From assembly GCA_003446015.1 (NCBI GenBank), contig DMBU01000158.1:1-60482 (forward strand): DNA of 60,482 nucleotides, given 5' to 3'. The stretch is from Bacteroidales bacterium (GTDB taxonomy: Bacteria > Bacteroidota > Bacteroidia > Bacteroidales > UBA12077). Positions 26,105 through 34,916 of the stretch are shown in pieces. The position numbers were made by a program, and so were the translations under genes. Every line of letters starts with the position of its first letter. Positions within the stretch are counted from its first letter, which is position 1. Under the pieces are notes generated by a model. It was not told where the DNA came from and made no database searches. It worked only from the letters and a program-made list of their open reading frames with translations.

Positions 26105-26623
26105 ATGAAAAGAATATTAGGAGTTTTATTGATAGCTGTTTTGGTTTCAGGATCAAGTGTTTTTGCACAAAAAGCAGATTATAAATTTGGACATATTAAC
26201 TCAAATGAATTACTTTCAGTTATGCCTGAAAGAGACAGTGCAAGAATAGAATTGCAAAATTACAGCAAAATGTTGCAACAAGAAATGGAAGCAATGCAGG
26301 TTGAATATCAAAATAAGGTAAATTCTTATCTTGAAAAACAAGAAACATATTCAGACCTTGTTAAGCAATCAAAAGAGACTGAAATTCAGGAAATGCAACG
26401 ACGTGTTCAGGAGTTTCAGGCCACAGCACAACAGGATTATCAGCAAAAAGAAGCTGAGTTGTTTCAACCAATAATGGACAAAGCTCAGGCAGCAATTGAA
26501 AAAGTTGCTAAAGCAAATAGCTTTACATATGTTTTTGATATTGGAGCTGGGGGAGTATTATATTTTTCAAGCCAAAGCATTGACATTTTACCTTTGGTTA
26601 AGACAGAATTAGGCATAAAATAA
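26105..26623 (+). CDS. Skp/OmpH-family periplasmic chaperone (second copy)
   Basis: This 172-residue protein has a signal peptide ending near VFAQ, then YKFGHINSNELLSVMPERDSA. A coiled arm rich in Gln and Glu follows, and the closing segment is FTYVFDIGAGGVLYFSSQSIDILPLVKTELGIK. The in-frame TTG nine bases earlier (26096) is less likely than the ATG at 26105. It is similar in plan to the first copy but diverged in the arm. Two tandem Skp genes are common in this phylum. It ends 21 nt before a strong terminator. Confidence 0.92.
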   Translation: MKRILGVLLIAVLVSGSSVFAQKADYKFGHINSNELLSVMPERDSARIELQNYSKMLQQEMEAMQVEYQNKVNSYLEKQETYSDLVKQSKETEIQEMQRRVQEFQATAQQDYQQKEAELFQPIMDKAQAAIEKVAKANSFTYVFDIGAGGVLYFSSQSIDILPLVKTELGIK

Positions 26624-26644
26624 GAAATAATATTAAATTAAATT

Positions 26645-26676
26645 GACCATCTTTAAACTTTAAAGATGGTCTTTTT
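26645..26676 (+). terminator. Rho-independent terminator after the bamA-Skp unit
   Basis: GACCATCTTTAAA and TTTAAAGATGGTC are exact reverse complements around a single C, and TTTTT follows. It ends only five bases before the murI ATG at 26682, so it separates the bamA unit from murI or attenuates transcription into murI. Confidence 0.88.
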
Positions 26677-26681
26677 ATATC

Positions 26682-27470
26682 ATGGAAAAGAAAAATCAAC
26701 CCATAGGAATATTTGATTCAGGAGTTGGTGGATTATCTGTTTGGAAAGAATTGGTAAAATCTTTACCCAACGAATCCGTAATTTATTATGCCGATAATGC
26801 AAATTGTCCTTATGGCCCAAAAAGTAAGGAAAACATAATTGAATTAGCTTCCAGAGTAGTTGAATTCTTAATTTCAAAGGATTGTAAAATAATCGTTGTG
26901 GCGTGTAATACAGCTACTGCAGCAGCAATTGAATTTCTTAGAACTAATTATTCATTACCATTTATTGGAATGGAACCTGCTGTGAAACCTGCAGCTCAAA
27001 ATTCAAAAACGAAGAGTATTGCAGTGCTTGCAACAGAAGGGACTTTTAATGGTAAATTGTATATTGAAACCAGTAGAAAGTATGCAAAGGATGTGGTGTT
27101 AAACATTAAGGTTGGTGATAAGCTTGTCGATATAGTTGAAAATGGATTAATTGATGATCCTTTCACCGAAAAGCATCTTGCTAGTCTTGTAAAACCTTTA
27201 ATTGAGAAAAATATAGATCATCTTGTATTAGGATGTACGCATTATCCTTTTTTATTAGAGAAATTAAAAAAAGTATTGCCCGATAATGTTATGATAATTG
27301 ACCCGGCACCTGCAGTTATTAAACAAACTATAAAGATTTTGGAACAAAACAATCTCCTCAATAACAGTAAAAGCCAGTTTTATGAATTTTATTCTTCTGG
27401 CAATTTTGAGGTTTTACAAGGGATTCTTAAAAATATTACTAATAAAGATTATATTGTTAAAAAAATTTAA
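26682..27470 (+). CDS. murI: Glutamate racemase
   Basis: The 262-residue enzyme makes D-glutamate for peptidoglycan. It has IGIFDSGVGGLSVWKEL near the start with the catalytic acid region. The two catalytic cysteines are in VVACNTATAAA (about residue 72) and LVLGCTHYPFL (about 184). Length is normal. The ATG lies right after a terminator hairpin, so its own promoter may lie within or before that hairpin. Its stop abuts, with no spacing, the stop of the gene on the opposite strand. Confidence 0.96.
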   Translation: MEKKNQPIGIFDSGVGGLSVWKELVKSLPNESVIYYADNANCPYGPKSKENIIELASRVVEFLISKDCKIIVVACNTATAAAIEFLRTNYSLPFIGMEPAVKPAAQNSKTKSIAVLATEGTFNGKLYIETSRKYAKDVVLNIKVGDKLVDIVENGLIDDPFTEKHLASLVKPLIEKNIDHLVLGCTHYPFLLEKLKKVLPDNVMIIDPAPAVIKQTIKILEQNNLLNNSKSQFYEFYSSGNFEVLQGILKNITNKDYIVKKI

Positions 27471-27983
27471 CTACTGATACCATTTTGCATACATGATATA
27501 ATTGTTTGCAATTCTTTCAATCATTTCTTTGGTCTGTCCCGGCTCAATTGATTTTATTTTTTTTGCTGGAATTCCTCCATAAATACTTCCTGCTTCTACT
27601 ATTGTGTTTTCTAAAATAAGAGCCCCTGCTGCTATTATAGTATTCTCTCCAATTTCAGAATTATCCATTATAATTGCACCCATCCCTATTAGAACATTGT
27701 TATGTATTGTTGCTCCATGAACAATAACATTATGTCCAATTGAGACATTATCACCTATTTGAGTTGTAGTTTTATTAAAAGTACAATGTATTATTGCTCC
27801 ATCCTGAACATTAACATTATTTCCAATCCGGATTGAATTAACATCACCTCTAACAATTGAATTGAACCAAAAACTGCAATTATTTCCAATAATTACATCA
27901 CCAATAATAGTAGAGTTTTCTGCTAAATAACAATTGTTCCCAATTTTAGGTGTGAAACCTCTAACCGATTTTATTAAAGCCAT
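27471..27983 (-). CDS. Gamma-carbonic anhydrase-like hexapeptide-repeat protein
   Basis: This 170-residue left-handed beta-helix protein has repeated hexapeptides (IIGDVIIGNNCSFWFNSIVRGDV, IRIGNNVNVQDGAIIH, QIGDNVSIGHNVIVHGATIHNNVLIGMGAIIMDNSEIG). The likely metal ligands are three histidines in IIHCTF, SIGHN and IVHGA. Such trimeric proteins, often called PaaY/YrdA-like, may hydrate carbon dioxide or act on CoA thioesters; activity cannot be decided from sequence. It is tail to tail with murI and divergent from korA. Confidence 0.88.
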   Translation of the reverse strand: MALIKSVRGFTPKIGNNCYLAENSTIIGDVIIGNNCSFWFNSIVRGDVNSIRIGNNVNVQDGAIIHCTFNKTTTQIGDNVSIGHNVIVHGATIHNNVLIGMGAIIMDNSEIGENTIIAAGALILENTIVEAGSIYGGIPAKKIKSIEPGQTKEMIERIANNYIMYAKWYQ

Positions 27984-28117
27984 AATTAAGTATCTGTATT
28001 TGTGTTTTTTACAATATTACTACAAGAATTAGATAATACGATAGAAAAGTGAGAAAAATCATGTATTTTAATTCAAAAATTAATCGAAAATTTACTTAAT
28101 ATTTAATTAACATTGTT

Positions 28118-28125
28118 TAATTTTG
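28118..28125 (+). promoter_or_regulatory. -7 element upstream of korA
   Basis: TAATTTTG fits TAnnTTTG and lies about 149 nt before the korA ATG, giving a leader of about 140 nt that would contain the hairpin at 28189-28226. The -33 box is not evident. Confidence 0.45.
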
Positions 28126-28188
28126 TCGCAGAAATCATTCAATTGATTTATTATAGAAACATTACTGAATAAAGAATAAAACATCTAG

Positions 28189-28226
28189 AAATGCATATGA
28201 AATAGGAAACTATTCCATATGCATTT
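28189..28226 (+). promoter_or_regulatory. Long hairpin in the korA leader
   Basis: Arms 28189-28205 (AAATGCATATGAAATAG) and 28210-28226 (CTATTCCATATGCATTT) pair over 17 bp with a single A-C mismatch around a GAAA tetraloop, the stable GNRA class. It is 47 nt before the korA ATG. There is no T-run behind it, so it is unlikely to be a simple terminator; it may be a leader structure or protein-binding palindrome. Confidence 0.7.
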
Positions 28227-28273
28227 ATAATTTTAAATGTCAGTTAATTTAATCTACTAAATTAAAAATTATT

Positions 28274-30121
28274 ATGGGTAAAAAAGCAGATACCATCGAG
28301 CGCGAAGAGGTCGTTGTCCGGTTTTCCGGAGACTCTGGAGATGGTATGCAACTTACAGGAACTTTATTTTCAGATACATCAGCATTTATTGGAAACGATT
28401 TGTCTACTTTCCCAGATTATCCTTCAGAAATTCGGGCTCCTCAAGGAACAATTGGCGGAGTATCAGGTTTCCAGGTACATATTGGTCAAACTGCGATTAA
28501 AACACCAGGCGATTATGCTGATATTTTAATTGCCATGAACCCAGCAGCTTTAAAATCAAATGCTAAATGGGTTAAAGAAGGAGGAACTATCATTATAGAT
28601 GAAGATAGCTTTGATGAAAGAGGCCTTCAAAAAGCAGGATATAAAACTGAAGATCCAATTCAAGAAGATAAGTTAGATATTTTTAATATAATTAAAGCTC
28701 CTATTAGTTCTCTAACTAAAGAAGCTTTGAAAGATATGGGATTGGATCCAAAAAGTATTCTTAGAAGCAAGAATATGTTTGCTTTGGGAATGGTTTACTG
28801 GATATTCGATCGTCCGTTAAGTTATACTGAAAGTTTCTTCCAAAAGAAATTTAAAAATAAACCACTGGTAGTTGAGGCTAATATAACTGTATTACGTGCA
28901 GGATATAACTATGCTGAGACTATGGAGCATTTGGCTCCATCGTATAAAGTAAGCCCTGCAAAAATAGAAAAGGGAACTTACAGAAATATAAGTGGTAATA
29001 TAGCAACGGCCTGGGGTTTAATGGCTGCTGCCGAAAAAGCAGGATTAGAATTATTTTGTGGATCATATCCCATAACCCCTGCTACTGAAATTTTACAGGA
29101 ATTATCAGCAAGAAAAGACCTGGGGGTAAAAACATTTCAAGCCGAAGATGAAATAGCTGGTATATGCACATCAATAGGTGCAAGTTTTGCCGGTGATTTG
29201 GCAGTTACTTCAACATCCGGACCTGGATTAGCATTAAAAGGAGAGGCTATTGGTTTGGCAGTGATGACTGAATTACCTTTAGTTATAGTTAACGTTCAGC
29301 GAGGTGGACCATCTACAGGATTACCTACAAAACCTGAACAATCAGATTTAATGCAGGCATTATATGGAAGAAATGGAGAAAGCCCTGTAGTTGTTATGGC
29401 TGCAAGTACTCCTTCAGATTGTTTTCATTATGCATTTGAAGCCGCAAAAATTGCATTGGAGCATATGACTCCTGTAATTCTTCTTACTGATGGATTTATT
29501 GCTAATGGATCTGAACCATGGAGAATACCAAAAATGTCTGAATATCCAGATATTAAAGCTCCAATTATTAAGGAAGAAAAGAAAGACTGGCAACCTTATG
29601 CACGCGATGCTGAAAAACTTGCCAGAACCTGGGCCATACCCGGAACAATTGGCATGGAACATCGAATTGGGGGGCTTGAAAAAGACGAACTAAAAGGTTC
29701 AGTATCTCATGACCCAATGAATCATCAACGAATGACTGAGATTCGTGAAGAAAAAGTGCAGCGTGTAAGTAATTTTATTCCAAAACTAAAAGTGGAAGGT
29801 GAAGAAACCGGAAAGTTATTAGTTGTTGGTTGGGGAGGAACTTATGGACATCTCGCTACTGCAGTTAATGAATTAAATGCAAAGGGTAAGAAAATAAGTT
29901 TAGCCCATTTTAACTACATAAAACCACTTCCTGGCAATGTGAAAGAAGTGTTTAGTAAATTTGATAAAATTGTTGTTTGTGAAATTAATCTGGGACAATT
30001 CGCAAATTATTTGAGAATGACACACCCTGACTTTAAATATTTACAATACAATAAAATTCAGGGATTACCATTTACTACGATTGAATTAAAAGAACATTTC
30101 GAAAAATTATTGGAGGAATAA
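28274..30121 (+). CDS. korA: 2-oxoacid:ferredoxin oxidoreductase, fused gamma-alpha subunit
   Basis: This 615-residue protein is the large subunit of the enzyme that reversibly decarboxylates 2-oxoglutarate (or another 2-oxoacid) to the acyl-CoA while reducing ferredoxin. The N-terminal gamma-type domain (about residues 10-200) has VVRFSGDSGDGMQLTG and FPSEIRAPQGT-like YPSEIRAPQGT. The alpha pyrimidine-binding domain (about 240-450) has FCGSYPITPATEILQEL and TFQAEDEIAGI. A transketolase C-terminal-like domain follows (LLVVGWGGTYGHLATAV). The fusion order is typical of KorA in Bacteroidota. It is two bases before korB; the exact 2-oxoacid is inferred from the family. Confidence 0.9.
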   Translation: MGKKADTIEREEVVVRFSGDSGDGMQLTGTLFSDTSAFIGNDLSTFPDYPSEIRAPQGTIGGVSGFQVHIGQTAIKTPGDYADILIAMNPAALKSNAKWVKEGGTIIIDEDSFDERGLQKAGYKTEDPIQEDKLDIFNIIKAPISSLTKEALKDMGLDPKSILRSKNMFALGMVYWIFDRPLSYTESFFQKKFKNKPLVVEANITVLRAGYNYAETMEHLAPSYKVSPAKIEKGTYRNISGNIATAWGLMAAAEKAGLELFCGSYPITPATEILQELSARKDLGVKTFQAEDEIAGICTSIGASFAGDLAVTSTSGPGLALKGEAIGLAVMTELPLVIVNVQRGGPSTGLPTKPEQSDLMQALYGRNGESPVVVMAASTPSDCFHYAFEAAKIALEHMTPVILLTDGFIANGSEPWRIPKMSEYPDIKAPIIKEEKKDWQPYARDAEKLARTWAIPGTIGMEHRIGGLEKDELKGSVSHDPMNHQRMTEIREEKVQRVSNFIPKLKVEGEETGKLLVVGWGGTYGHLATAVNELNAKGKKISLAHFNYIKPLPGNVKEVFSKFDKIVVCEINLGQFANYLRMTHPDFKYLQYNKIQGLPFTTIELKEHFEKLLEE

Positions 30122-30123
30122 TC

Positions 30124-31143
30124 ATGGCTGAAATACAAACATTATATACTGCTAAAGATTTTAAAAGCGATCAGGAAGTAAGATGGTGTCCCGGTTGTGG
30201 TGATCATGCTATTATGAATGCAATTCAAAGAGCTCTTCCGGAATTAACTCATAAAAAAGAGAATTTTGCATTTATTTCAGGAATCGGTTGCTCTTCTCGA
30301 TTTCCATATTATATGAATACATATGGTTTTCATAGTATTCATGGTAGAGCTTCTGCTATTGCTTCCGGTGTAAAAGTTGCAAACCCTAAGCTAAGTGTTT
30401 GGCAAATTACTGGTGATGGCGATGCAATGGCAATTGGTGGAAATCATTTTATTCATGCTATACGAAGAAATATTGATATTAATATCATATTATTCAACAA
30501 TGAAATTTATGGTTTAACTAAAGGACAATATTCTCCAACATCAAAATTTGGAGCTGTAACCAAAACATCTCCATATGGAACTGTTGAACATCCATTTCAT
30601 CCCGGGGAGCTTGTAATTGGAGCACAAGGAAAATTCTTTGCGCGAACTATTGATACAAATCTGAAATTATCACAAGATATATTTGTTGAAGCATCCCGAC
30701 ACGATGGAACATCTGTTGTAGAAGTTCTTCAAAATTGTGTTATTTATAATGATAAAACACATGCAGCATTGTCTGATAAAGAACATAAGGAAGATCGTAC
30801 TATTGTTTTAGAGCATGGAAAACCAATGATATTTGGTAAAAATAGAGATAAGGGACTTATTTTAGATGTTGAAAACTTAAAACTTAAAGTTGTTGAATTA
30901 GGTGATAAGTACTCCGAAAAGGATCTGTTAATTCACAATGCAGAAGAAAAAAATCCTGGAATTCACGCTATGTTGGCAAACATGTCATATCCTGAGCTTC
31001 CGGTAGCATTTGGAGTAATCAGAAAAGTGAAAGCTGAAACTTACGATAAAGCTGTTAAAAGACAAGTTGAAACGGTTAAAGCCAAATCATCTTTTAAATG
31101 TATGGATGATTTATTAAATAGTGGAACAACCTGGGAAGTATAA
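30124..31143 (+). CDS. korB: 2-oxoacid:ferredoxin oxidoreductase beta subunit
   Basis: This 339-residue subunit binds thiamine diphosphate. It shows VRWCPGCGDHAIMNAIQRA near residue 19 and GIGCSSRFPYYMNTYGFHSIHGRA. The ThDP/Mg motif is TGDGDAMAIGGNHFIHAIRRN continuing to FNNEIYGLTKGQYSPTS. No [4Fe-4S] ferredoxin domain is fused, so electrons leave through a separate ferredoxin or cluster bound by conserved cysteines (CPGC, GCSS). It pairs with korA in a two-gene operon closed by a terminator. Such reduced ferredoxin is a possible electron source for the cytochrome system downstream, but this is inference. Confidence 0.93.
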   Translation: MAEIQTLYTAKDFKSDQEVRWCPGCGDHAIMNAIQRALPELTHKKENFAFISGIGCSSRFPYYMNTYGFHSIHGRASAIASGVKVANPKLSVWQITGDGDAMAIGGNHFIHAIRRNIDINIILFNNEIYGLTKGQYSPTSKFGAVTKTSPYGTVEHPFHPGELVIGAQGKFFARTIDTNLKLSQDIFVEASRHDGTSVVEVLQNCVIYNDKTHAALSDKEHKEDRTIVLEHGKPMIFGKNRDKGLILDVENLKLKVVELGDKYSEKDLLIHNAEEKNPGIHAMLANMSYPELPVAFGVIRKVKAETYDKAVKRQVETVKAKSSFKCMDDLLNSGTTWEV

Positions 31144-31163
31144 AAATTTCACGATTAAATTTT

Positions 31164-31198
31164 AAAAGAGATAAATCAATAGGTTTATCTCTTTTTTT
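31164..31198 (+). terminator. Rho-independent terminator after korB
   Basis: AAAAGAGATAAA and TTTATCTCTTTT form a perfect 12-bp stem around an 8-nt loop, with the stem running into a T-tract. It closes the korAB operon. Confidence 0.9.
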
Positions 31199-31257
31199 AT
31201 GACTGCATTCTTAAAATTGAAATATTACAAAAAGCTCATGCGTTTCTTATAGATTAA

Positions 31258-31265
31258 TATATTTG
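31258..31265 (+). promoter_or_regulatory. -7 element upstream of the receiver/ATP-grasp pair
   Basis: TATATTTG fits TAnnTTTG in the 240-bp gap after the korB terminator. No -33 box is seen at the right distance. A leader of about 165 nt would result; it contains a small hairpin around TCATCTATATTTATAGGTGA (31328-31347). Confidence 0.35.
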
Positions 31266-31438
31266 TTTATTGTATTCGTATAACAGGATTTCTTTTAAAG
31301 AATAAATTCTTTTATCTGCTCTAAAAATCATCTATATTTATAGGTGATTATGAAAAAAAACATTCGTTTAACCTATTGAACATATAAGTTAAGCGATCTG
31401 TTTAAGAATTGAACTCTTTAATCCCAAAATTAATTTCA

Positions 31439-34400
31439 ATGGCTGATCATACCAATTCAACAAATGATTTAAATAAGCTTTTAGCAGAGAACAAGGAAAG
31501 GTTAAAAGAGCTTGCTTGTATAAACGAAACTACAAAGATAATTAAAGAAGGCAAGTCAGTAGAAGAAACTCTTCAAAAGATTGCTCTAAGCTTGCCACGA
31601 GCATGGCAGTATCCGGAGTATACAGTAGCCAGAATTTTATTTGGAGGGAATGAATATCATAGTCCTGGATTTAGAGAAACTGAGTGGGAACAAAAACAAA
31701 CCTTTCAAACAATCGATGGTGAAGAAGGAATCATCGAAGTTTATTACACAAAGGAATTTCCTCGCTTAGTTGAAGGACCTTTTTTAAAGGAAGAAAGAGA
31801 TCTTATTCTTAATTTATCTAACCTTATTTTAGGTTTTATAAATAGCATTAAAGCAAAAGAAATTATATGGAAACAAGATAAAAAGAAAGAGCAAAAAAGA
31901 GTTGAAGGAGAAGCTTCGAAGGTTCTTAACAGCAGACAGCTACTTCAAAAGTTTTTAAACAAACATAATGCCGATAGGGATTTATTGCACGATTTAATGC
32001 CATTTAAAGTAAAAGAAATATTACTTATTGCGAATCTGTATGATGCATATAGCATTGAAAAAGAAGGAAGATTCTCTGATCACATTTTGGGAGAATATAA
32101 TCAACTAAATTTAACTTCGTTGCCCAGGGTAACAGGAGTTTCAAACGAGGAAGAAGCCCTTGAATCTCTGGAAAACAAACACTTTGATTTAGTAATTTTA
32201 ATGATGGGTGTGGATAAGAAAACACCACTTAAAATAGCCGGTACCATCAAAGAAAAATATGCATATATTCCTACTTTTCTTTTACTTAATAATAATAGTG
32301 ATTTAGCAGTATTACGCGAAGAAAAAAGAGATTTGTCGGCCATTGATAAAATATTTATTTGGAATGGAGATTCAAAGGTGTTTTTTGCGATGGTTAAACT
32401 CATTGAGGATAAGGTAAATGTTGATAATGATACTAAACTTGGACTTACAAGAGTAATTTTACTTGTTGAGGATTCTCCTAAATATTATTCAAGATATTTA
32501 CCAATGCTTTATAAAATCATTATGGAGCAGACTCAACGTTTAATTGAAGATGTAAATACCGATGATTTATATAAGGTATTAAAGATGAGGGCCCGGCCTA
32601 AAATTTTACTTGCCGATACTTACGAGGAAGCAATGGTTATTTTTAATAAATACAAAGATTATTTTTTATGTGTTATCTCAGATGTTTGCTTTCCCAAGAA
32701 TAACGAATTATACGACATAGCTGGATTTGAATTCATCAAATATGTGAAAGAAAATGTTTTGAACCTGCCAACTGTATTGCAGTCATCTAATCCTGAAAAT
32801 GCAAAAAAATCATATGAGATAAAATCAAATTTTATAAATAAAAACTCCGAGAGTTTATTACAGGATTTGAAAAGTTTTATTAATTACCATTTGGGTTTTG
32901 GCCATTTTGTATATCGCGATAACGAAGGAAGACAAATTGCTGTTGCAAAATCAATGGTCGAATTTGAATCGTATTTAAAAACAGTTCCCGAGGATTCTCT
33001 TATTTACCATGCGGTAAAAAACCAATTCTCATTATGGCTTATGGCAAGGGGTGAAATCCAGATTGCAAAAATTATTAATCCGTTAAAAATCACCGATTTT
33101 AATAGCCCAAATCAGTTAAGAGATTTCTTGATCAATATTTTGCGACTGTATAGAAACGAACAGGAAAAGGGTAAAATAGTGAATTTTAGCGAGTCAGCAG
33201 TTCTTGAAGAAAATAATATAGTGAGTCTGGCACCAGGAGCCCTCGGAGGAAAGGGTAGAGGATTGGCATTTATAAACACACTAATTTATAATTTTAAGTT
33301 TAAAGAACTTCTGCCATTAATAAATGTACGAACACCCAGAACAAGTATTATTGGTACAGAAGAATTTGATATTTTTATTGAGAGTAATCATTTGGTTGAT
33401 AAAATTCATGACATATCCGATTATGATGAATTAAGAAAAATTTTTATTGCTGGTGAATTGTCATATTCTTTAAAGAAAAAACTAAAAGTATTTCTTAAGC
33501 TAATTACAAAACCTATTGCAGTCAGGTCCTCGAGTCTTTTTGAAGATAGTATAAACCAACCTTTTTCGGGAATATTTGAAACATATATCCTCCCGAATAT
33601 TCATCATGATTTTGAAGAACGGCTGAATCAATTAATGAATGCTATAAAGTTAGTTTACGCGTCAATATATTCGAAAAATGCACGGACATATTTTAAAGCA
33701 ATCGATTATAAGGTTGAAGAAGAAAAAATGGCAGTTGTTTTGCAAGAGGTAGTTGGAAATCAGTTCGATAAGTATTATTATCCTCATGTGAGTGGAACAG
33801 CTCAATCTCATAATTATTATCCGGTAGCACATATGCAGCCTGACGAAGGATTCGCGGTTGCAGCATTGGGCCTGGGTCAGTATGTAGTTGAAGGCGAAAA
33901 AGCATTCAGGTTTTCACCCTCTTACCCAAATCTTGAGATAATATCTACTAAAGATTTATACAAGGGATCACAGGTAAATTTTTATGCAGTTAATCTCGCA
34001 AATGAAAGCATTGATTTATTAGAAGGTGAAGATGCAGGTTTAATAAAACTGGATATTAGTGATGCAGAAAATCACGGTACATTAAAACATTTGGCTTCGG
34101 TTTATGATCCAGAGAATGACAGGGTTAGCCCCGGTTTAGATTCATATGGACCAAGGATAATCAATTTCGCAAATATTTTAAAATATGAATACATCCCATT
34201 GTCTAAAACAATAAATGTAATTCTTGATGTTGTGAAAGAAGCCTTAGGTTCACCTGTTGAAATTGAATTTGCTGTTGATTTAACTAAAGACAAAAACGGT
34301 TTGGCATCTTTCTTCCTTCTTCAAATAAAACCTTTAGTATGTAATGAAGATGATTATAATATTGATGTAAATAAAATTGATAATGAGCATTTAGTATTAT

Positions 34401-34906
34401 ACTCAGAAAAAACTATGGGTAACGGTAAATTGCAGCACATCAAGGATGTAATTTTTGTGATGCCCGAGAAATTCAACAATATTAAAACAATGGAGATGAA
34501 AGAAGAAATCGATGCTTTAAATCAAAAAATGCAGGAAGCAGGTAAGCAATATATATTAATTGGTCCGGGACGTTGGGGAACACGAGACAAATTTATTGGT
34601 ATTCCGGTGGCATGGCCACAAATTTCAAATGCAAAAATTATTGTTGAAATGAGTTTAGACGATTTTCCTTTGGATGCATCATTAGGGTCACATTTTTTTC
34701 ATAATGTTACATCAATGAATGTTGGATATTTCTCAGTTAACCACAAATCGCTTAAAGATAAAATCAATTGGAATATATTAAATTCTCAAAAGGTAATTCA
34801 TGAGAAAAGTTACTTTAAGCATGTTGAATTTGAAAAACCTCTAACCATAACAATGGATGGAAGGAAAAGAATTTCAGCAATCACATGGACAAATGATACT
34901 AATTAA
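31439..34906 (+). CDS. Receiver-like/PEP-synthase-type ATP-grasp fusion protein, first paralogue
   Basis: This 1155-residue cytoplasmic protein opens with a GAF-like region (about residues 1-150: LKELACINETTKIIKEGKSVEETLQKIA). A degenerate receiver-like domain follows (about 180-325; the acidic pocket and phospho-Asp are lost), then a second receiver with ILLVEDSP (about 342), VISDVCFP (about 414, likely phospho-Asp), LQSSN and a Lys. A linker leads to a PEP-synthase/PPDK-type ATP-grasp domain: GALGGKGRGLAFIN (about 600), IAVRSSSLFEDS (about 692), VLQEVVGNQ and FFLLQIKP. The terminal 150 residues have GPGRWGT (about 1042). No phosphohistidine swivelling domain or PEP-binding barrel is present. 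I chose ATG 31439 over the upstream TTG 31409. A signalling kinase role is inference. Confidence 0.8.
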   Translation: MADHTNSTNDLNKLLAENKERLKELACINETTKIIKEGKSVEETLQKIALSLPRAWQYPEYTVARILFGGNEYHSPGFRETEWEQKQTFQTIDGEEGIIEVYYTKEFPRLVEGPFLKEERDLILNLSNLILGFINSIKAKEIIWKQDKKKEQKRVEGEASKVLNSRQLLQKFLNKHNADRDLLHDLMPFKVKEILLIANLYDAYSIEKEGRFSDHILGEYNQLNLTSLPRVTGVSNEEEALESLENKHFDLVILMMGVDKKTPLKIAGTIKEKYAYIPTFLLLNNNSDLAVLREEKRDLSAIDKIFIWNGDSKVFFAMVKLIEDKVNVDNDTKLGLTRVILLVEDSPKYYSRYLPMLYKIIMEQTQRLIEDVNTDDLYKVLKMRARPKILLADTYEEAMVIFNKYKDYFLCVISDVCFPKNNELYDIAGFEFIKYVKENVLNLPTVLQSSNPENAKKSYEIKSNFINKNSESLLQDLKSFINYHLGFGHFVYRDNEGRQIAVAKSMVEFESYLKTVPEDSLIYHAVKNQFSLWLMARGEIQIAKIINPLKITDFNSPNQLRDFLINILRLYRNEQEKGKIVNFSESAVLEENNIVSLAPGALGGKGRGLAFINTLIYNFKFKELLPLINVRTPRTSIIGTEEFDIFIESNHLVDKIHDISDYDELRKIFIAGELSYSLKKKLKVFLKLITKPIAVRSSSLFEDSINQPFSGIFETYILPNIHHDFEERLNQLMNAIKLVYASIYSKNARTYFKAIDYKVEEEKMAVVLQEVVGNQFDKYYYPHVSGTAQSHNYYPVAHMQPDEGFAVAALGLGQYVVEGEKAFRFSPSYPNLEIISTKDLYKGSQVNFYAVNLANESIDLLEGEDAGLIKLDISDAENHGTLKHLASVYDPENDRVSPGLDSYGPRIINFANILKYEYIPLSKTINVILDVVKEALGSPVEIEFAVDLTKDKNGLASFFLLQIKPLVCNEDDYNIDVNKIDNEHLVLYSEKTMGNGKLQHIKDVIFVMPEKFNNIKTMEMKEEIDALNQKMQEAGKQYILIGPGRWGTRDKFIGIPVAWPQISNAKIIVEMSLDDFPLDASLGSHFFHNVTSMNVGYFSVNHKSLKDKINWNILNSQKVIHEKSYFKHVEFEKPLTITMDGRKRISAITWTNDTN

Positions 34907-34916
34907 TTGAACTTAT

